A stretch of 64,000 bases of DNA, from assembly GCA_018857735.1 (NCBI GenBank), contig JABMCL010003129.1, forward strand, positions 1 to 64,000, read 5' to 3'. The notes under the pieces were generated by a model. That model saw only the letters and a list, made by a program, of their open reading frames with translations. It was not told the DNA's origin and did no database searches. Made by a program: the position numbers and the translations under genes. Of the stretch, positions 1 to 10,942 are shown piece by piece (the first letter of the stretch is position 1; every line of letters starts with the position of its first letter). Origin of the DNA: Alviniconcha marisindica. Taxonomy: Eukaryota > Mollusca > Gastropoda > Provannidae.

Positions 1-468
1 CGACGTAAAGGTTTGTTTACGATACAGTCCCTCAGACATCCAAAAAAGTTCAGAGTTTGTTTACAAAGGGCCCAGACATCCAACAGTACAGAGTTTGTTT
101 ATTTGATACAGTGCCAAAGACATCCAAAGTAAAGGTTTTTTTTTGGTTTACAGTGCCTGAGACATCCAACAGTACAAGTTTTGTTTACTGGTACAGTGCC
201 TGAGACACCCAACAGTACAGAGTTTGTTTACTGATACAGTGCCGCAGACATCCAACAGTACAAGGTGTGTTTACTGATACAGTGCCTGAGACATCCAACA
301 GTACAGAGTTTGTTTACTGATACAGTGCCTGAGACATCCAACAGTACAAGGTGTGTTTACTGATACAGTGCCTGAGACATCCAACAGTTCAGAGTTTGTT
401 TACTGATACAGTGCCGCAGACATCCAACAGTGCAAGGTTTGTTTACTGATACAGTACCAGAGACCACG
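1..468. repeat. 43-bp tandem array
   Basis: About ten copies of a 43-bp unit built around GTTTGTTTACTGATACAGTG followed by CCTGAGACATCCAACAGTAC. The first copies are more degenerate. The array probably continues off the left edge. Confidence 0.9.
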
Positions 469-954
469 ACAAGCCCATTGAAGTAGATGATTATGATGAC
501 GTCAAAAGGTGGGCCGGTATGAGGTAAACAGGAATGCGGTGCAGTTATACAGGTATGTCGGTTAATAAGGCAGGCAGCGTTAACTCCATCGGCGAGACAA
601 GCGGAAGCCAGGATGGAAATGGAGTGGGCGGGGCAGCGAGGGAAAGGGGGCAAAGGGGGAGGGGGGCAGCGGGGGGAGGGGGGGGGGGAGTAGCGTTCCT
701 CGATGAAACTGATTACTTATGCCATCGGGACCACACAGTTATAATGTTGGTTTTATTTGCCTGTGAAGATACGCGCCGTCAAACATGGAATGACGATCGT
801 GTCCTTCGCGGTGTGGTTTTTGTTGTCGATTTTGTTGTTGTTGATGTAGTTTGTTTTGTTTTGTACACAGAAATCGTGTGGTTCCAACACTCTTAAGTAC
901 AGCCTACTGAACTTTCTGACAGTGGTTCACCCGGTTCCACTTCCCGACGACCTT

Positions 955-2495
955 ACAACACACTCTTACAGAGTTCACCCCCCTCCCCCCCCTCCTCACA
1001 ACACACCGACAAGTTCCCCCCCCCCCCCAAAAAAAAATTTTCCCCACCTGAAAGAAAAACAAACAAGTGACAAGGGTTATCCCACAACCCCCCCTCCAAA
1101 CAAAAGGGGGTTACCCCCACCCCCCCACACACACTTCCAAAACACACGCTGACAGAGTTCACCCCCCCCCCCACTTCCCCAAACCCCGCTCCCCTTCAAC
1201 CCCCCACACACACACCCTCAAACCAACCACAGACACCCCCCCCCAAACACACCTTTAAAAAATTGCAAATTCCCCCCCCACAACCTTCAAAATTTACCCC
1301 CCCCACACACACACACACACACTTGGCAACACCCCTTCGGGGTTTCCCCCCCTTCTACAACAACACACCTGACAGGGTTCCCCCCACACTTTACAACAAA
1401 CACATTGACAGAGTTCACCCCCCCCCACTCCTCACAACACACTCTGACAAATTCCCCCCCTCCCCCACTCCTTCCCCCCAACAACAACCCTCTGACAGAG
1501 TCCCCCCCCCACCCTACAACAACACACTCAGACAGAGTTCACCCCCCCCCCTCCTACAGCACACTCCGACAGAGTCCCCCCCACTCCCCCCCCCTCGCAC
1601 TCCTACACACACACAGGTTCCCCCCCCCCCGCCCACTCCTACAACAACACACTCTGACAGAGTTCACCCCCTCGCCCTACAACCCACTCAGTGCATAGTA
1701 TCTACCCCCACCTCCTCACAACACACTCTGACAGAGTTCACCCCCCCCCCATCCTTCAACAACACACTCTGACAAAGTCCCCCCCCCCACTCCTACAACA
1801 ACACTACTCAGACAGAGTTCACCCCCCACCCGACTCCTACAACAACACACTCTGACAGAGTTCACCGCCCCCCTACAACAACACACTCTGACAGAGTTCA
1901 CCCCCCCCCCTCCCCACTCTCACAACACACGCTGACAGATTCACCCCCCCCCCCCCACTCTACAGCAACACACTCTGACAGGTTCACCCCCCCCCCCTAC
2001 AAAACACACTCTGACAGAGTTCACCCCCTACAACAACACACTCTGACAGAGTTTCAACCCCCCACCACACACACACACTCCTCCAACAACACGCTGACAG
2101 AGTTCACCCCCCCACTCCTACAACAACACACTCAGAGTTCACCCCCCCTCACCCCTACAACAACACACGCTGACAGAGTTCACCCCCACTCCTACAACAA
2201 CATACGCTGACAGAGTTCCCCCCCCCCCCCCCTCACTCCCCTTACAACAATACACCCACAGCCCCCCCCTAAACACACTCACAACACAGCACGAGTTCAC
2301 CCCCTCCCCTCTCCTACAACAACACACCTGACAGAGTTCACCCCTCCCCCTACAACAACACACGCTGACAGAGTTCACCCCCCTCCCCCTCAACAACAAC
2401 GCTGACAGAGTCACCCCCACCCCCCCCCCACTCTACAACAATACACGCTGACAGAGTTCAACCCCGCTCCTACAACCCACGACACGCTGACAGAA
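955..2495. repeat. C-rich minisatellite, about 40-bp unit
   Basis: About 35 variable copies of a unit of the form CTCCTACAACAACACACTCT then GACAGAGTTCACCCCCC, with C-runs of very uneven length. Nearly every copy has at least one run of five or more C. Frames across it are proline/threonine-rich repeat translations, not genes. Confidence 0.9.
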
Positions 2496-2904
2496 GCCTG
2501 GGCGGCAGAAAAGCAACAATGAGAGCGCTCCTGCACACGTCAGTAAAATGGTACGCGTGGGGAGTAAACGATGAACACACTTTCTTGTGATTTGATGCAA
2601 TTTGTTTCGCCTTGACAGCTTTAATCAGTCAAAGAGTTGATCAACTGCACTCCGCGTTTGAATCCTCTTTTTCCTTGTTATGCTCTTTTAACCGCCTTTC
2701 CGTTAATCCGGCCCTGGCGCCGTCCCAAGTGGACTCTTCCAACCGAGGGGAGCACTGCGTGTCTGTGTGCACACCCTCGCTCTGCGGGCGAGGGGGAGGT
2801 CTCCTGCTACCTTGAGGGGGGACGGGTTGTGTGTGCAGATTCAAGAAACTGCAGATTTTCATCAAACTGAAGGCTACTTTCTTGATTTGTTAGACCTGCC
2901 GACA

Positions 2905-3012
2905 AGGTCTACTGCAAACTCCAAGCACTGGTTTACGGCATCCTTCTTTCAACCACTGCCGTATTTACTTACGCCATAGGTTCCGGAAAGCGATGCTCGG
3001 AGTCTGGGTCTA
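2905..3012 (+). repeat. Dispersed repeat fragment, copy A
   Basis: The stretch with CTCCAAGCACTGGTTTACG and GGAAAGCGATGCTCGGAGT recurs in reverse orientation at about 6110-6320, so it belongs to an interspersed family. No terminal repeats or coding remnant were recognised. Confidence 0.6.
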
Positions 3013-3037
3013 CTGTTGCCATACTCACTGCTCTGCG

Positions 3038-3105
3038 ACCCCGCCCCCACCCCTCCCCCCCCCCCCCAACCCCCCCCCCCCAACCCCCCCCCCCCCCCCC
3101 CCCCG
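3038..3105. repeat. Poly-C tract
   Basis: Nearly uninterrupted C over about 65 bp with a few A or T interruptions. The exact length is likely unreliable in an assembly. Confidence 0.9.
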
Positions 3106-3477
3106 TTCTTAATCTTCTTGTCGCCTTCAGGTGCTCATCGGGACAGTGCAGTCTGCATGCCGAATGAGTTCTCTTCAGCTGCTGCCGAGGGCCGCTAAGC
3201 TTAATTATTTGATGTGCATGCCCAGTGCTGCAGTAGTAGTAGTTGGATCTTAATGCCCTGTCAACCACACGGGGTCACCTCGGGACAGTCAAACTCAGGT
3301 CATAAGCAAATGCACATTTCAAAACTCTTCTAATTTATATCAACCTTTTGTCAAGTCAGTCCACAAAACCAATAACTTCGCATCACAAAAAAACCAAACA
3401 TACATACACAAACATCAGACACACATTTTTGAAGAGTTAGTCCCTTCAGTATTACCCCTGTTAAAAGAGCGCATAAA

Positions 3478-3775
3478 AACAACGACAAGTGCCCTGGCTC
3501 GCCCCTGTTCCCCCAAAACAACGACAAGTGCCCTGGCTCGCCCCTGTTCCCCCAAAACAACGACAAGTGCCCCGGCTCGCCCCTGTTCCCCCAAAACAAC
3601 GACAAGTGCCCCGGCTCGCCCCTGTTCCCCCAAAACAACAAGTGCCCCGGCTAGCCCCTGTTCCCCCAAAACAACGACAAGTGCCCTGGCTCGCCCCTGT
3701 TCCCCCAAAACAACGACAAGTGCCCCGGCTCGCCCCTGTTCCCCCAAAACAACGACAAGTGCCCTGGCTCGCTCC
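3478..3775. repeat. 39-bp tandem array
   Basis: Eight near-identical copies of a 39-bp unit (AACGACAAGTGCCCTGGCTC then GCCCCTGTTCCCCCAAAAC), one shortened by 3 bp. Because 39 is divisible by 3, several frames stay open on both strands. Confidence 0.93.
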
Positions 3776-4182
3776 GAGCGTCACGTTGCAGGTTCAAGTC
3801 GCCCGAGGAGAAAGTGAAGACGAAAGAGGAAGCTCGAAGCCGCCGGGCTGGTTTTGACATGGGCCGGGTTTTTTTCTTCGACGGTTCAGACCTGCTACAC
3901 GCCATTGACTGACGCGGCAAGAGGGCTCTAATTCCAAATAAAATCGCTGGAGCGTTTACAACAAAATCATCGATTTTTAGATTTTATTCTGACCTATTTT
4001 TAAAGAAACGCCGGCTTTCTTAGAACTTGTTTTGTGACGGCTAGTTGATAGCGATGGTGGCAGGCTGTGGACGTGCAGAGCGCTCAGCATTCATGCTCAT
4101 GGCTCAGTAACGTTGTCAACGTGAGAGCAAGAATAAAAACAGTTCACGGAGGTAGACAAAAAATATTATATATAAAAAATTA
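3776..4182. other. Intergenic DNA without recognised features
   Basis: Mixed-composition DNA after the 39-bp array. Its end is AT-rich (ATATTATATATAAA) and runs into a G-rich tract at 4183-4222. I see no gene. Confidence 0.5.
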
Positions 4183-4230
4183 AGGGGTGGGGGTGGAGGT
4201 GGAGGTGGAGGGGGGGGGGGGGCAGGCAGT

Positions 4231-4392
4231 CACAGAGTTGGGGATTGGCGCAGTGGTTTCGAGTCGAGTCCCGGCAGGGGCGGCGGGATAAATTTCTCTC
4301 AGGGTCAGCTTTCTGTCGTGAGCCGGTTTGGCCTAGCGGTAAGGCGTTAGGCTGGTAAGCAGAGGGATCTCGGTTCGAATCCGCTTCGGCTC
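4231..4392 (+). mobile_element. tRNA-derived SINE pieces with a tRNA-like head at 4320-4392
   Basis: The 73-nt stretch 4320-4392 has a 7-bp acceptor pairing (GAGCCGG with TCGGCTC, one G-T), an intact A box (TGGCCTAGCGG) and an intact B box (GGTTCGAATCC). Its anticodon and T stems pair badly, so it is a pseudo-tRNA/SINE head rather than a working tRNA. Just upstream, 4231-4318 carries GGCGGCGGGATAAATTTCTC and GTCAGCTTTCTGT, which match the body of the reverse-strand SINE at 4885-5104. Confidence 0.65.
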
Positions 4393-4884
4393 TCCTTTCT
4401 CTTCAAAAATTGTGGTCTATGGACACTGTCTTGTGACTTTGTCCCTCACACTTAATGAAACATTAAAATGGCTCTCATCACTGCCCATCTTAATGCAGGA
4501 ATCATTCTGGTGGTGTCAGTGTAGCGATGGGGGGGGGGGGGGTGTTGTTGTTGTTGATCGCTGTTATAAATTCAGTGTTATTTGTATGAATACTTGTTGA
4601 GAGCCTCATCTCCGGATGAGCCCTATGCGCTTCACAATGGCAGCTATAGCGCTATCGTCTCTGTGTCTGCGCTCTAGTCGTATGCGCTCTGAATGAGTGA
4701 CTAGCTTCACACGGAGCGTTTTGAATATCCACCGAAGCGCGTACAGCGCTGTTTTGTTGTTACATGACTGGTGCCACATGAAACTGCTGTCGTCTCGGCA
4801 AGTCAGTTCTATGTACACCATACAACCATGCACCACTGATGCACGTCACTTCTTGCAAAGCTACATACGTAGGGTGCATGCGTG

Positions 4885-5104
4885 TTAACTGTAACATACC
4901 ACCTGCACTTTGGGCTAAATGACCGGGATCTTTTACGTGCTACTGCGGAAACCCGCGGGTGGAACGGACACCGAAACTAGAGTCAGCACAGAAAGTTGAT
5001 CCTCGAGAAAAAATGTTATCCCGCCGCCCATGCTGCTGGGACCCGAACCCGCAACATTTCGATCACGCGTCAGGCGCTCAGTCTAGCCACTGAGCTATCT
5101 CCGC
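4885..5104 (-). mobile_element. tRNA-derived SINE, reverse strand
   Basis: Read on the minus strand from 5104, it begins GCGGAGATAGCTCAGTGGCT, a tRNA-like head with an A box, and has B box GGTTCGGGTCCC. The body contains GGCGGCGGGATAACA, AACTTTCTGTGCTGAC, GTAGCACGTAAAAGATCCC and GGTCATTTAGCCCAAAGTGC. This is a head-plus-conserved-domain SINE of the kind common in molluscs; I do not assign a named superfamily. The 5' edge abuts a TG microsatellite (5105-5235). Confidence 0.75.
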
Positions 5105-5235
5105 TGTGTGTGTGTGTGGTCATGTGTGTGTGTATGTTGTGTGTGCATGTGCGTTGTGTGTGCATGTGTGTGTGTGCGTGTCTGTGTGCCGCGTGTGTTT
5201 GTGTGTACCGCGTGTGTTTGTGTTTGTGTGCATGC
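5105..5235. repeat. TG-rich microsatellite
   Basis: Imperfect (TG)n with GCATG and CCGCG interruptions. Confidence 0.85.
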
Positions 5236-5285
5236 ATCTTGCACATAATTATTTTTGAGCCCTTGTCACGTTGATGTATGCATTA

Positions 5286-5470
5286 TGTGCTAGTTTTTTG
5301 TTCAGTTGATAAGTGAGGTCAGTTGATGAGTGATGTACATTACGTGTTATGTTTGTTCAGTTGATAAGTGAGGTACATTACGTGTGTTATGTTTGTTCCG
5401 TTGATAAGTGATGCACATTACGTGTGTTATGTTTGTTCAGTTGATAAGTGATGTACATTACGTGTGTTGT
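5286..5470. repeat. 40-bp tandem array and LINE-like tail
   Basis: About four copies of a 40-bp unit (TTGATAAGTGAGGTACATTA then CGTGTGTTATGTTTGTTCAG). It is followed by TTTAGCGCCATAAGCC...GGCGCTTTACAAA and an ATT-rich end (to about 5540), resembling a non-LTR element 3' tail. A similar tail lies at about 36165-36230. Confidence 0.75.
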
Positions 5471-5540
5471 GTTTATTTAGCGCCATAAGCCGTTGGGTAG
5501 GCGCTTTACAAAAATAAATGTCCATTATTATTATTCTCTG

Positions 5541-6105
5541 CAGCTTTAAGATATTTAATATCATAGATAATATTTAAGATTCTGTTTGCTTGAACTGTAT
5601 GTTAATGTGGTTTTTGTCATAAGATGTTTGTACAGCGCAGTGAGTTTAACTCTGGTTAAGGAACAGCGCTTTACTGATAAGAACTTATTATTATGTATTA
5701 ACATTATTATCTGCATCTTTCTCAGTCTCTCTGTCATGTGCTTGGGCTGACTGCGACCATGCCGGGATAAAAGTAAAATGCTCGCTTTATGTCGTTACGC
5801 TGGGCCTGAGTCACACCGTTTTATGTAGGCCTGCTGTGTAGTGCACGGTACTCACGGCTGGCTGACTGACCGGCGGCCCAGCGCAAGCGGAGATGAGCCC
5901 GCGGCGAGACTCAGTCCCGTGACTGAGGTTTTGAAAGTTAATGAAGGATCATGAGACGACAGGCAGGCGGGTTTGAATGGTAATAACAACAATGATGGCT
6001 ATTTCTGACGCCGCGTCTGAGGTAAACTAGGCCTGAACGATCACGTGAGCGTGATCACTACAGCTCGGGGCATTTGTTGCTGCAGCCTACGTTTGTCAAG
6101 CTCCA
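5541..6105. other. Intergenic DNA without recognised features
   Basis: AT-rich at first, then more GC-rich from about 5750, with scattered GACTCAGT/ACTGAG words but no array and no gene that I can support. Confidence 0.5.
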
Positions 6106-6320
6106 TGCCACACCCCGAGCATCGCTTTCCGGCACCTTCCTCCAAACTCTGCCAGATTTGGTTACGCCACTGAAGGGGCACTCTTTATCTCCGCGCAGCT
6201 GTTCACCGACGCGGTCAGCGCCTTCCGAAAGGTTCGGGTACTAATCACACTCCGAGCATCGCTTTCCGGCACCTTCCTCCAAAGGAAGGATGTCGTAAAC
6301 CAGTGCTTGGAGTTTGGTTC
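6106..6320 (-). repeat. Dispersed repeat fragment, copy B (with internal duplication)
   Basis: CGAGCATCGCTTTCCGGCAC followed by CTTCCTCCAAA occurs twice, about 130 bp apart, and the second copy runs into CGTAAACCAGTGCTTGGAG, the reverse complement of the 2905-3012 sequence. Confidence 0.6.
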
Positions 6321-7525
6321 CATGCCTGTGTAAAGCCCAGCGTTTGCTTCACCATTTCTGCACTGTGGGCGCCTGTGGATGGTAGACCTAAAAACACACG
6401 AGTGTCTGCAAACATATCTGTCAGGGTGGCAGACAAACAAACTAACAAACATTACAAGACGTACAACACAAGCATGGATCGAACAAACAAAAGCGAGTGA
6501 GTTTCGTGTTTGTATTCCAGAATAAGTCACTGGATTCAAAATCTTTGCATGAAAGAACGTGTACATGCACAGGTTCTTTTCCCTGAGAGTGTATCAAATT
6601 AGCCGGTTCATCTCGCTGTTACTCAGGGCTATTTCTGTGGCAACACACACGCGTACAAAACAAACCGAAGTTTAGTGCTAGTAATGCGCAACTATAACGT
6701 CTAAAATAATCTACGTTTCATCTGTTTGGTAACAAATTCAAGCCACGTTTCAAGGCGGCCGTCTAACAACCCCTGCCCGAAAATATTCTAAGTCCCGAAG
6801 TGTCCGAAAACATTCTAAGTCCTGAGATCTTAGAAAATATCCTAAGTCTTAAAGGGTTCAAAAATGCAATATATTCCGAAATGCCCCCACACCCACCCAC
6901 CCCTAAAATCCAAGTCTTTGTAAAATATATTCTAAATTTATATATATATATATAAATTCTTCAAGGGCCAAAAATATTCTCGTTCCGCAATGCCGAAAAA
7001 TATGTCAAGGCCAGAGCTCTCGAGAGATATTCTAAGTCTTGAAAGGTCCAAAAATATTCTAAGTTCTCACGGATCTTGAAAAATATTCTGTCTCAGCAGG
7101 TCCGAAAACTGGAGTTCCTGCCGGGTCGGGAATGGAGGTGGGGGATGGGGGGGGGGGGTGTCAGCAAGGCACCAGTCTTCGAGCCCTAGCTCCCGGCCTT
7201 CAAAGTTGAACGTGTGTGCGCGTGACTGCCGGTTAGGTAGCGGCCGCCATGCAGTGTGTCTTCTTAGCAGTGACAGAACCGGAGGCCGGGTCTGACCGCT
7301 GGCACGAGGCCGCCGCGGGGGGTATTCAATTCAATTTTTAAAAAAATTAATCATCCCACAAGGGGCAATTTTGTTGTGGTCATGGCGGCGAGCTCGTAAA
7401 ATAATAATACATAAGTTAAGAGAACAATACAACAAACACAACACCACCAACAAAAGAGTCTTATTTTGACAAGGTGATATAATTAAAACAATTAATTTAA
7501 AGTACCACACACAGCAATTAAAACA
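6321..7525. other. Intergenic DNA with short degenerate repeats
   Basis: 6780-7100 contains several loose copies of AAAATATTCTAAGTC-type words. At 7345-7370, ATCATCCCACAAGGGGC is the reverse of a GGGATGATTAAAGT-type LINE tail also seen at 10470-10500. No gene recognised. Confidence 0.5.
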
Positions 7526-7529
7526 ATAT

Positions 7530-7530
7530 C

Positions 7531-7598
<68 letters not shown>

Positions 7599-7770
7599 GT
7601 GGCACATCCACACACACACACACCGTGGCACACACACACACACCGTGGCACAACCACACACCGTGGCATAATCACACACACACACACACACATACACACA
7701 CACACACACACCGTGGCACAATCACAATGACACACACACACACACACACGCACACACACATCGGGGGTAG
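7530..7770. repeat. (CA)n microsatellite with repeated CCGTGGCA interruptions
   Basis: Long (CA)n interrupted at least five times by CCGTGGCAC/CCGTGGCAT, so a higher-order repeat has grown inside the microsatellite. Confidence 0.92.
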
Positions 7771-7929
7771 GCGGGGCCGCTAGGGGTCACTGAGCGCCGC
7801 CGTCGCGGCGGTGACTGTTCAGTTCAATTCTGAGATGGTATGTGTGCGCTCCACCCCGTCTCTCTCAAAAGTTTCCCAAAGAACAACTTTGCCTTTGAAA
7901 CGGTTCCAATGGTCGTCTGATTGACGATG

Positions 7930-8225
7930 GCCCTGATCTGAGTCACTAGTCACCCTGATCTGACTAATCTGAGTCACTAGTCACCCTGATCTGACTGAGC
8001 TGAGTCACTAGTCACCCTGATCTGATTGATTTGAGTCACTAGTCACCCTGATCTGACTGAGCTGAGTCACTAGTCACCCTGATCTGAGACACGAGTCACC
8101 CTGATCTGAGTCACTAGCCACGAGTCCCCCTGATCTGAGTCACGAGTCACCCTGATCTGACTGATCTGAGTCATTAGTCACGAGTCACCCTGATCTGACT
8201 GTAGTGAGTCACTAGTCACGTCAAA
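7930..8225. repeat. About 31-bp tandem array carrying TGAGTCA
   Basis: Variable units of TGAGTCACTAGTCACCCTGA plus TCTGACTGAGC. I count nine perfect TGAGTCA heptamers (starting at 7939, 7970, 8001, 8032, 8063, 8107, 8136, 8167 and 8205). TGAGTCA is the AP-1 consensus. Confidence 0.9.
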
Positions 8226-8259
8226 GTTTGAGTGCCGGCGCTGTCCATTCAGTTACTGA

Positions 8260-9310
8260 TTCGGCATCAGTTCAGTCACGATGACACCGGCACACGTGAC
8301 AGTTACTGAGTGTTAGCCGGCACTGACCCGGGGTATCACATTAACACCGACACACGTGGCAGTGGCATCAGTGTTGGCCGGCACTGACCCGGGGTATCAG
8401 GTTAACACCGACACACGTGGCAGTGGCATCAATGTTGGCTGGCACTGACCCGGTGTATAAGGTCAACGGTCGACACACGTGACAGTGGCATCAATGTTGG
8501 CTGGCACTGACCCGGTGTATAAGGTCAACGGTCGACACACGTGACAGTGGCATCAATGTTGGCTGGCACTGACCCGGGGTATAAGGTCAACGGTCGACAC
8601 ACGTGACAGTGGCATCAGTGTTGGCTGGCACTGACCCGGGGTATCAGGTTAACACCGACACACGTGACAGTGGCATCAATGTTGGCTGGCACTGACCCGG
8701 GGTATAAGGTCAACGGTCGACACACGTGACAGTGGCATCAATGTTGGCTGGCACTGACCCGGGGTATAAGGTCAACGGTCGACACACGTGACAGTGGCAT
8801 CAATGTTGGCTGGCACTGACCCGGGGTATAAGGTCAACGGTCGACACACGTGACAGTGGCATCAGTGTTGGCTGGCACTGACCCGGGGTATCAGGTTAAC
8901 ACCGACACACGTGGCAGTGGCATCAATGTTGGCTGGCACTGACCCGGGTATAAGGTCAACGGTCGACACACGTGACAGTGGCATCAATGTTGGCTGGCAC
9001 TGACCCGGTGTATAAGGTCAACGGTCGACACACGTGACAGTGGCATCAATGTTGGCTGGCACTGATCCGGGGTATAAGGTCTACGGTCGACACACGTGAC
9101 AGTGGCATCAGTGTTGGCTGGCACTGACCCGGGGTATAAGGTCAACGGTCGACACACGTGACAGTGGCATCAGTGTTGGCTGGCACTGACCCGAGGTATA
9201 AGGTCAACGGTCGACACACGTGACAGTGGCATCAGTGTTGGTTGGCACTGACCCGGGGTATAAGGTCAACGGTCGACACACGGGACAGTGGCATCAGTGT
9301 TGGCCGGTTA
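8260..9310. repeat. 62-bp tandem array carrying CACGTG
   Basis: About 16 copies of a 62-bp unit: ACACGTGACAGTGGCATCAA, TGTTGGCTGGCACTGACCCG, GGGTATAAGGTCAACGGTCG, AC. Nearly every copy has the palindromic E-box CACGTG. Two main variants alternate in the middle (TATAAGGTCAACGGTCG or TATCAGGTTAACACCG). Confidence 0.95.
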
Positions 9311-9591
9311 ACACCGACACACTGACACGCTTGCGGCCCCACTGTAGACTCGGCATTACACCCGACACTGAAATCAAGCCTACACCGACTACGAGCACCC
9401 GGGGGTATCAGAGCGCCTCGAACAAGTCTTCAAGATTCAAGATTACTGTATTATCTCATCTGAGAAATTAAAACGTGGCTGAACATTAACCACACCACAG
9501 TACACAATAAGACATAATTATTGTATATTTTAAAACTCAAAGAACAGTTACTGAAAATACAAAAATTACATATTACTGAAACAAACTAGTA

Positions 9592-9596
<5 letters not shown>

Positions 9597-9644
<48 letters not shown>

Positions 9645-9660
9645 ACACACACACACACAC
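9597..9660. repeat. (CA)n microsatellite
   Basis: (CA) repeat of about 60 bp with a single interruption. Confidence 0.95.
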
Positions 9661-9849
9661 TGCTGTGACGTTTGAACGGATTTATCTGTTCAGCCGAAAA
9701 TGCTATTGACTGTATTAGATTTCAGTAGGAGAAATCGTCTACCAGATGGAAGAAGCCCATAATACTAAGTTTAGAAAGGACATGGCTGTTGTCATCCACA
9801 ATCACCCTAGCCTTCTGTACTACACGACCATTATGTGCGGTTTTTCTGG

Positions 9850-10080
9850 GGTAATGCCCAGGAAAAAAGTCTACAAGTTAGGTTTGGGTGGTGGGGTAGT
9901 GTCCAGGAAAACCGTCTACAAGTTAGGTTTGGGTGGTGGGGTAGTGTCCAGGAAAACCGTCTACAAGTTAGGTTTGGGTGGTGGGGTAGTGTCCAGGAAA
10001 ACCGTCTACAAGTTAGGTTTGGGTGGTGGGGTAGTGCCCAGGAAAACCGTCTACAAGTTAGGTTTGGGTGGTGTGTATGG
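9850..10080. repeat. 46-bp tandem array
   Basis: Five copies of a 46-bp unit (AAGTTAGGTTTGGGTGGTGG then GGTAGTGTCCAGGAAAACCG and TCTAC). Very homogeneous, hence recent. It is followed to about 10510 by GT-rich DNA ending in TGTGGGATGATTAAAGT, a LINE-like tail. Confidence 0.92.
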
Positions 10081-10682
10081 ATCGGCCAGCGACGTGTCAC
10101 GTGCGTCTGGTTGATATTAGCGAGGGTTAGTGGACGGGTGGTAGTGGTAGTGGTTTGGGAACTATTTTATCTTGTGACGTCAGCGATTTGTGTCTGTAAG
10201 TGGTAGTGTGGGAGTGTCGGCCGGGGTTGGGTGGGCGACTGAGGCCGGAGTATGAGTGTGTGGGTGTGTGATGTGTGTGGGTGTCCGGTGGAGGTGGGCA
10301 AAAGGGATTTGTTTGTTTGTTTTGCTGTGATAATTTGTATTAGGGATTTAAAAAAAAAATTAAAAATCCAGTATGTCTATTATATCAGTTTACATGCTTT
10401 TGACGTTGCCGCTCTGATGTTATGTTGACAAAGTTGTTTTTAAATTAATGAGCCTTTAGTATTAGTTGAACTGCCCTGTGTGGGATGATTAAAGTATACT
10501 GACTTGACTTGTGTCTTCGGCTGCCGTGTTTGGAGCGAGGGTAAGACTGACTGACTCACGCCGGCGGTACTGACCAGTGGCCGTTCGCGGCATCTTCACA
10601 TAGCTAGCGTCTGAACTTTTGGTCACCGTCGAAGCCTCCGGAACTAGTACTTATAAAAAATGAAAGAAAAAAGAAAACTGTT

Positions 10683-10942
10683 GCAGGCTGGCTGACTCAA
10701 AGCTTTTCCCCTTGCAGGCTGGCTGACTCAAAGCTTTTCCCCTTGCAGGCTGGCTGACTCAAAGCTTTTCCCCTTGCAGGCTGGCTGACTCAAAGCTTTT
10801 CCCCTTGCAGGCTGACTGACTCAAAGCTTTTCCCCTTGCAGGCTGGCTGACTCAGTCAAAGCTTTTCCCCTTGCAGGCTGGCTGACTCAAAGCTTTTCCT
10901 CTTGCAGGCTGGCTGACTCAAAGCTCTTCCCCTTGAAGGCTA
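10683..10942. repeat. 31-bp tandem array carrying TGACTCA
   Basis: Eight copies of a 31-bp unit (GCAGGCTGGCTGACTCAAAG then CTTTTCCCCTT). Each has the AP-1 heptamer TGACTCA. The unit is unrelated in sequence to the TGAGTCA array at 7930-8225. Confidence 0.95.

Noticed and set aside
4320..4392. Functional tRNA gene
   Set aside because: A and B boxes and acceptor stem are present, but the anticodon and T stems have mismatches and it sits against SINE sequence.
8260..9310. CRISPR-like array
   Set aside because: Units are direct tandem repeats with no unique spacers, in an animal gene context.
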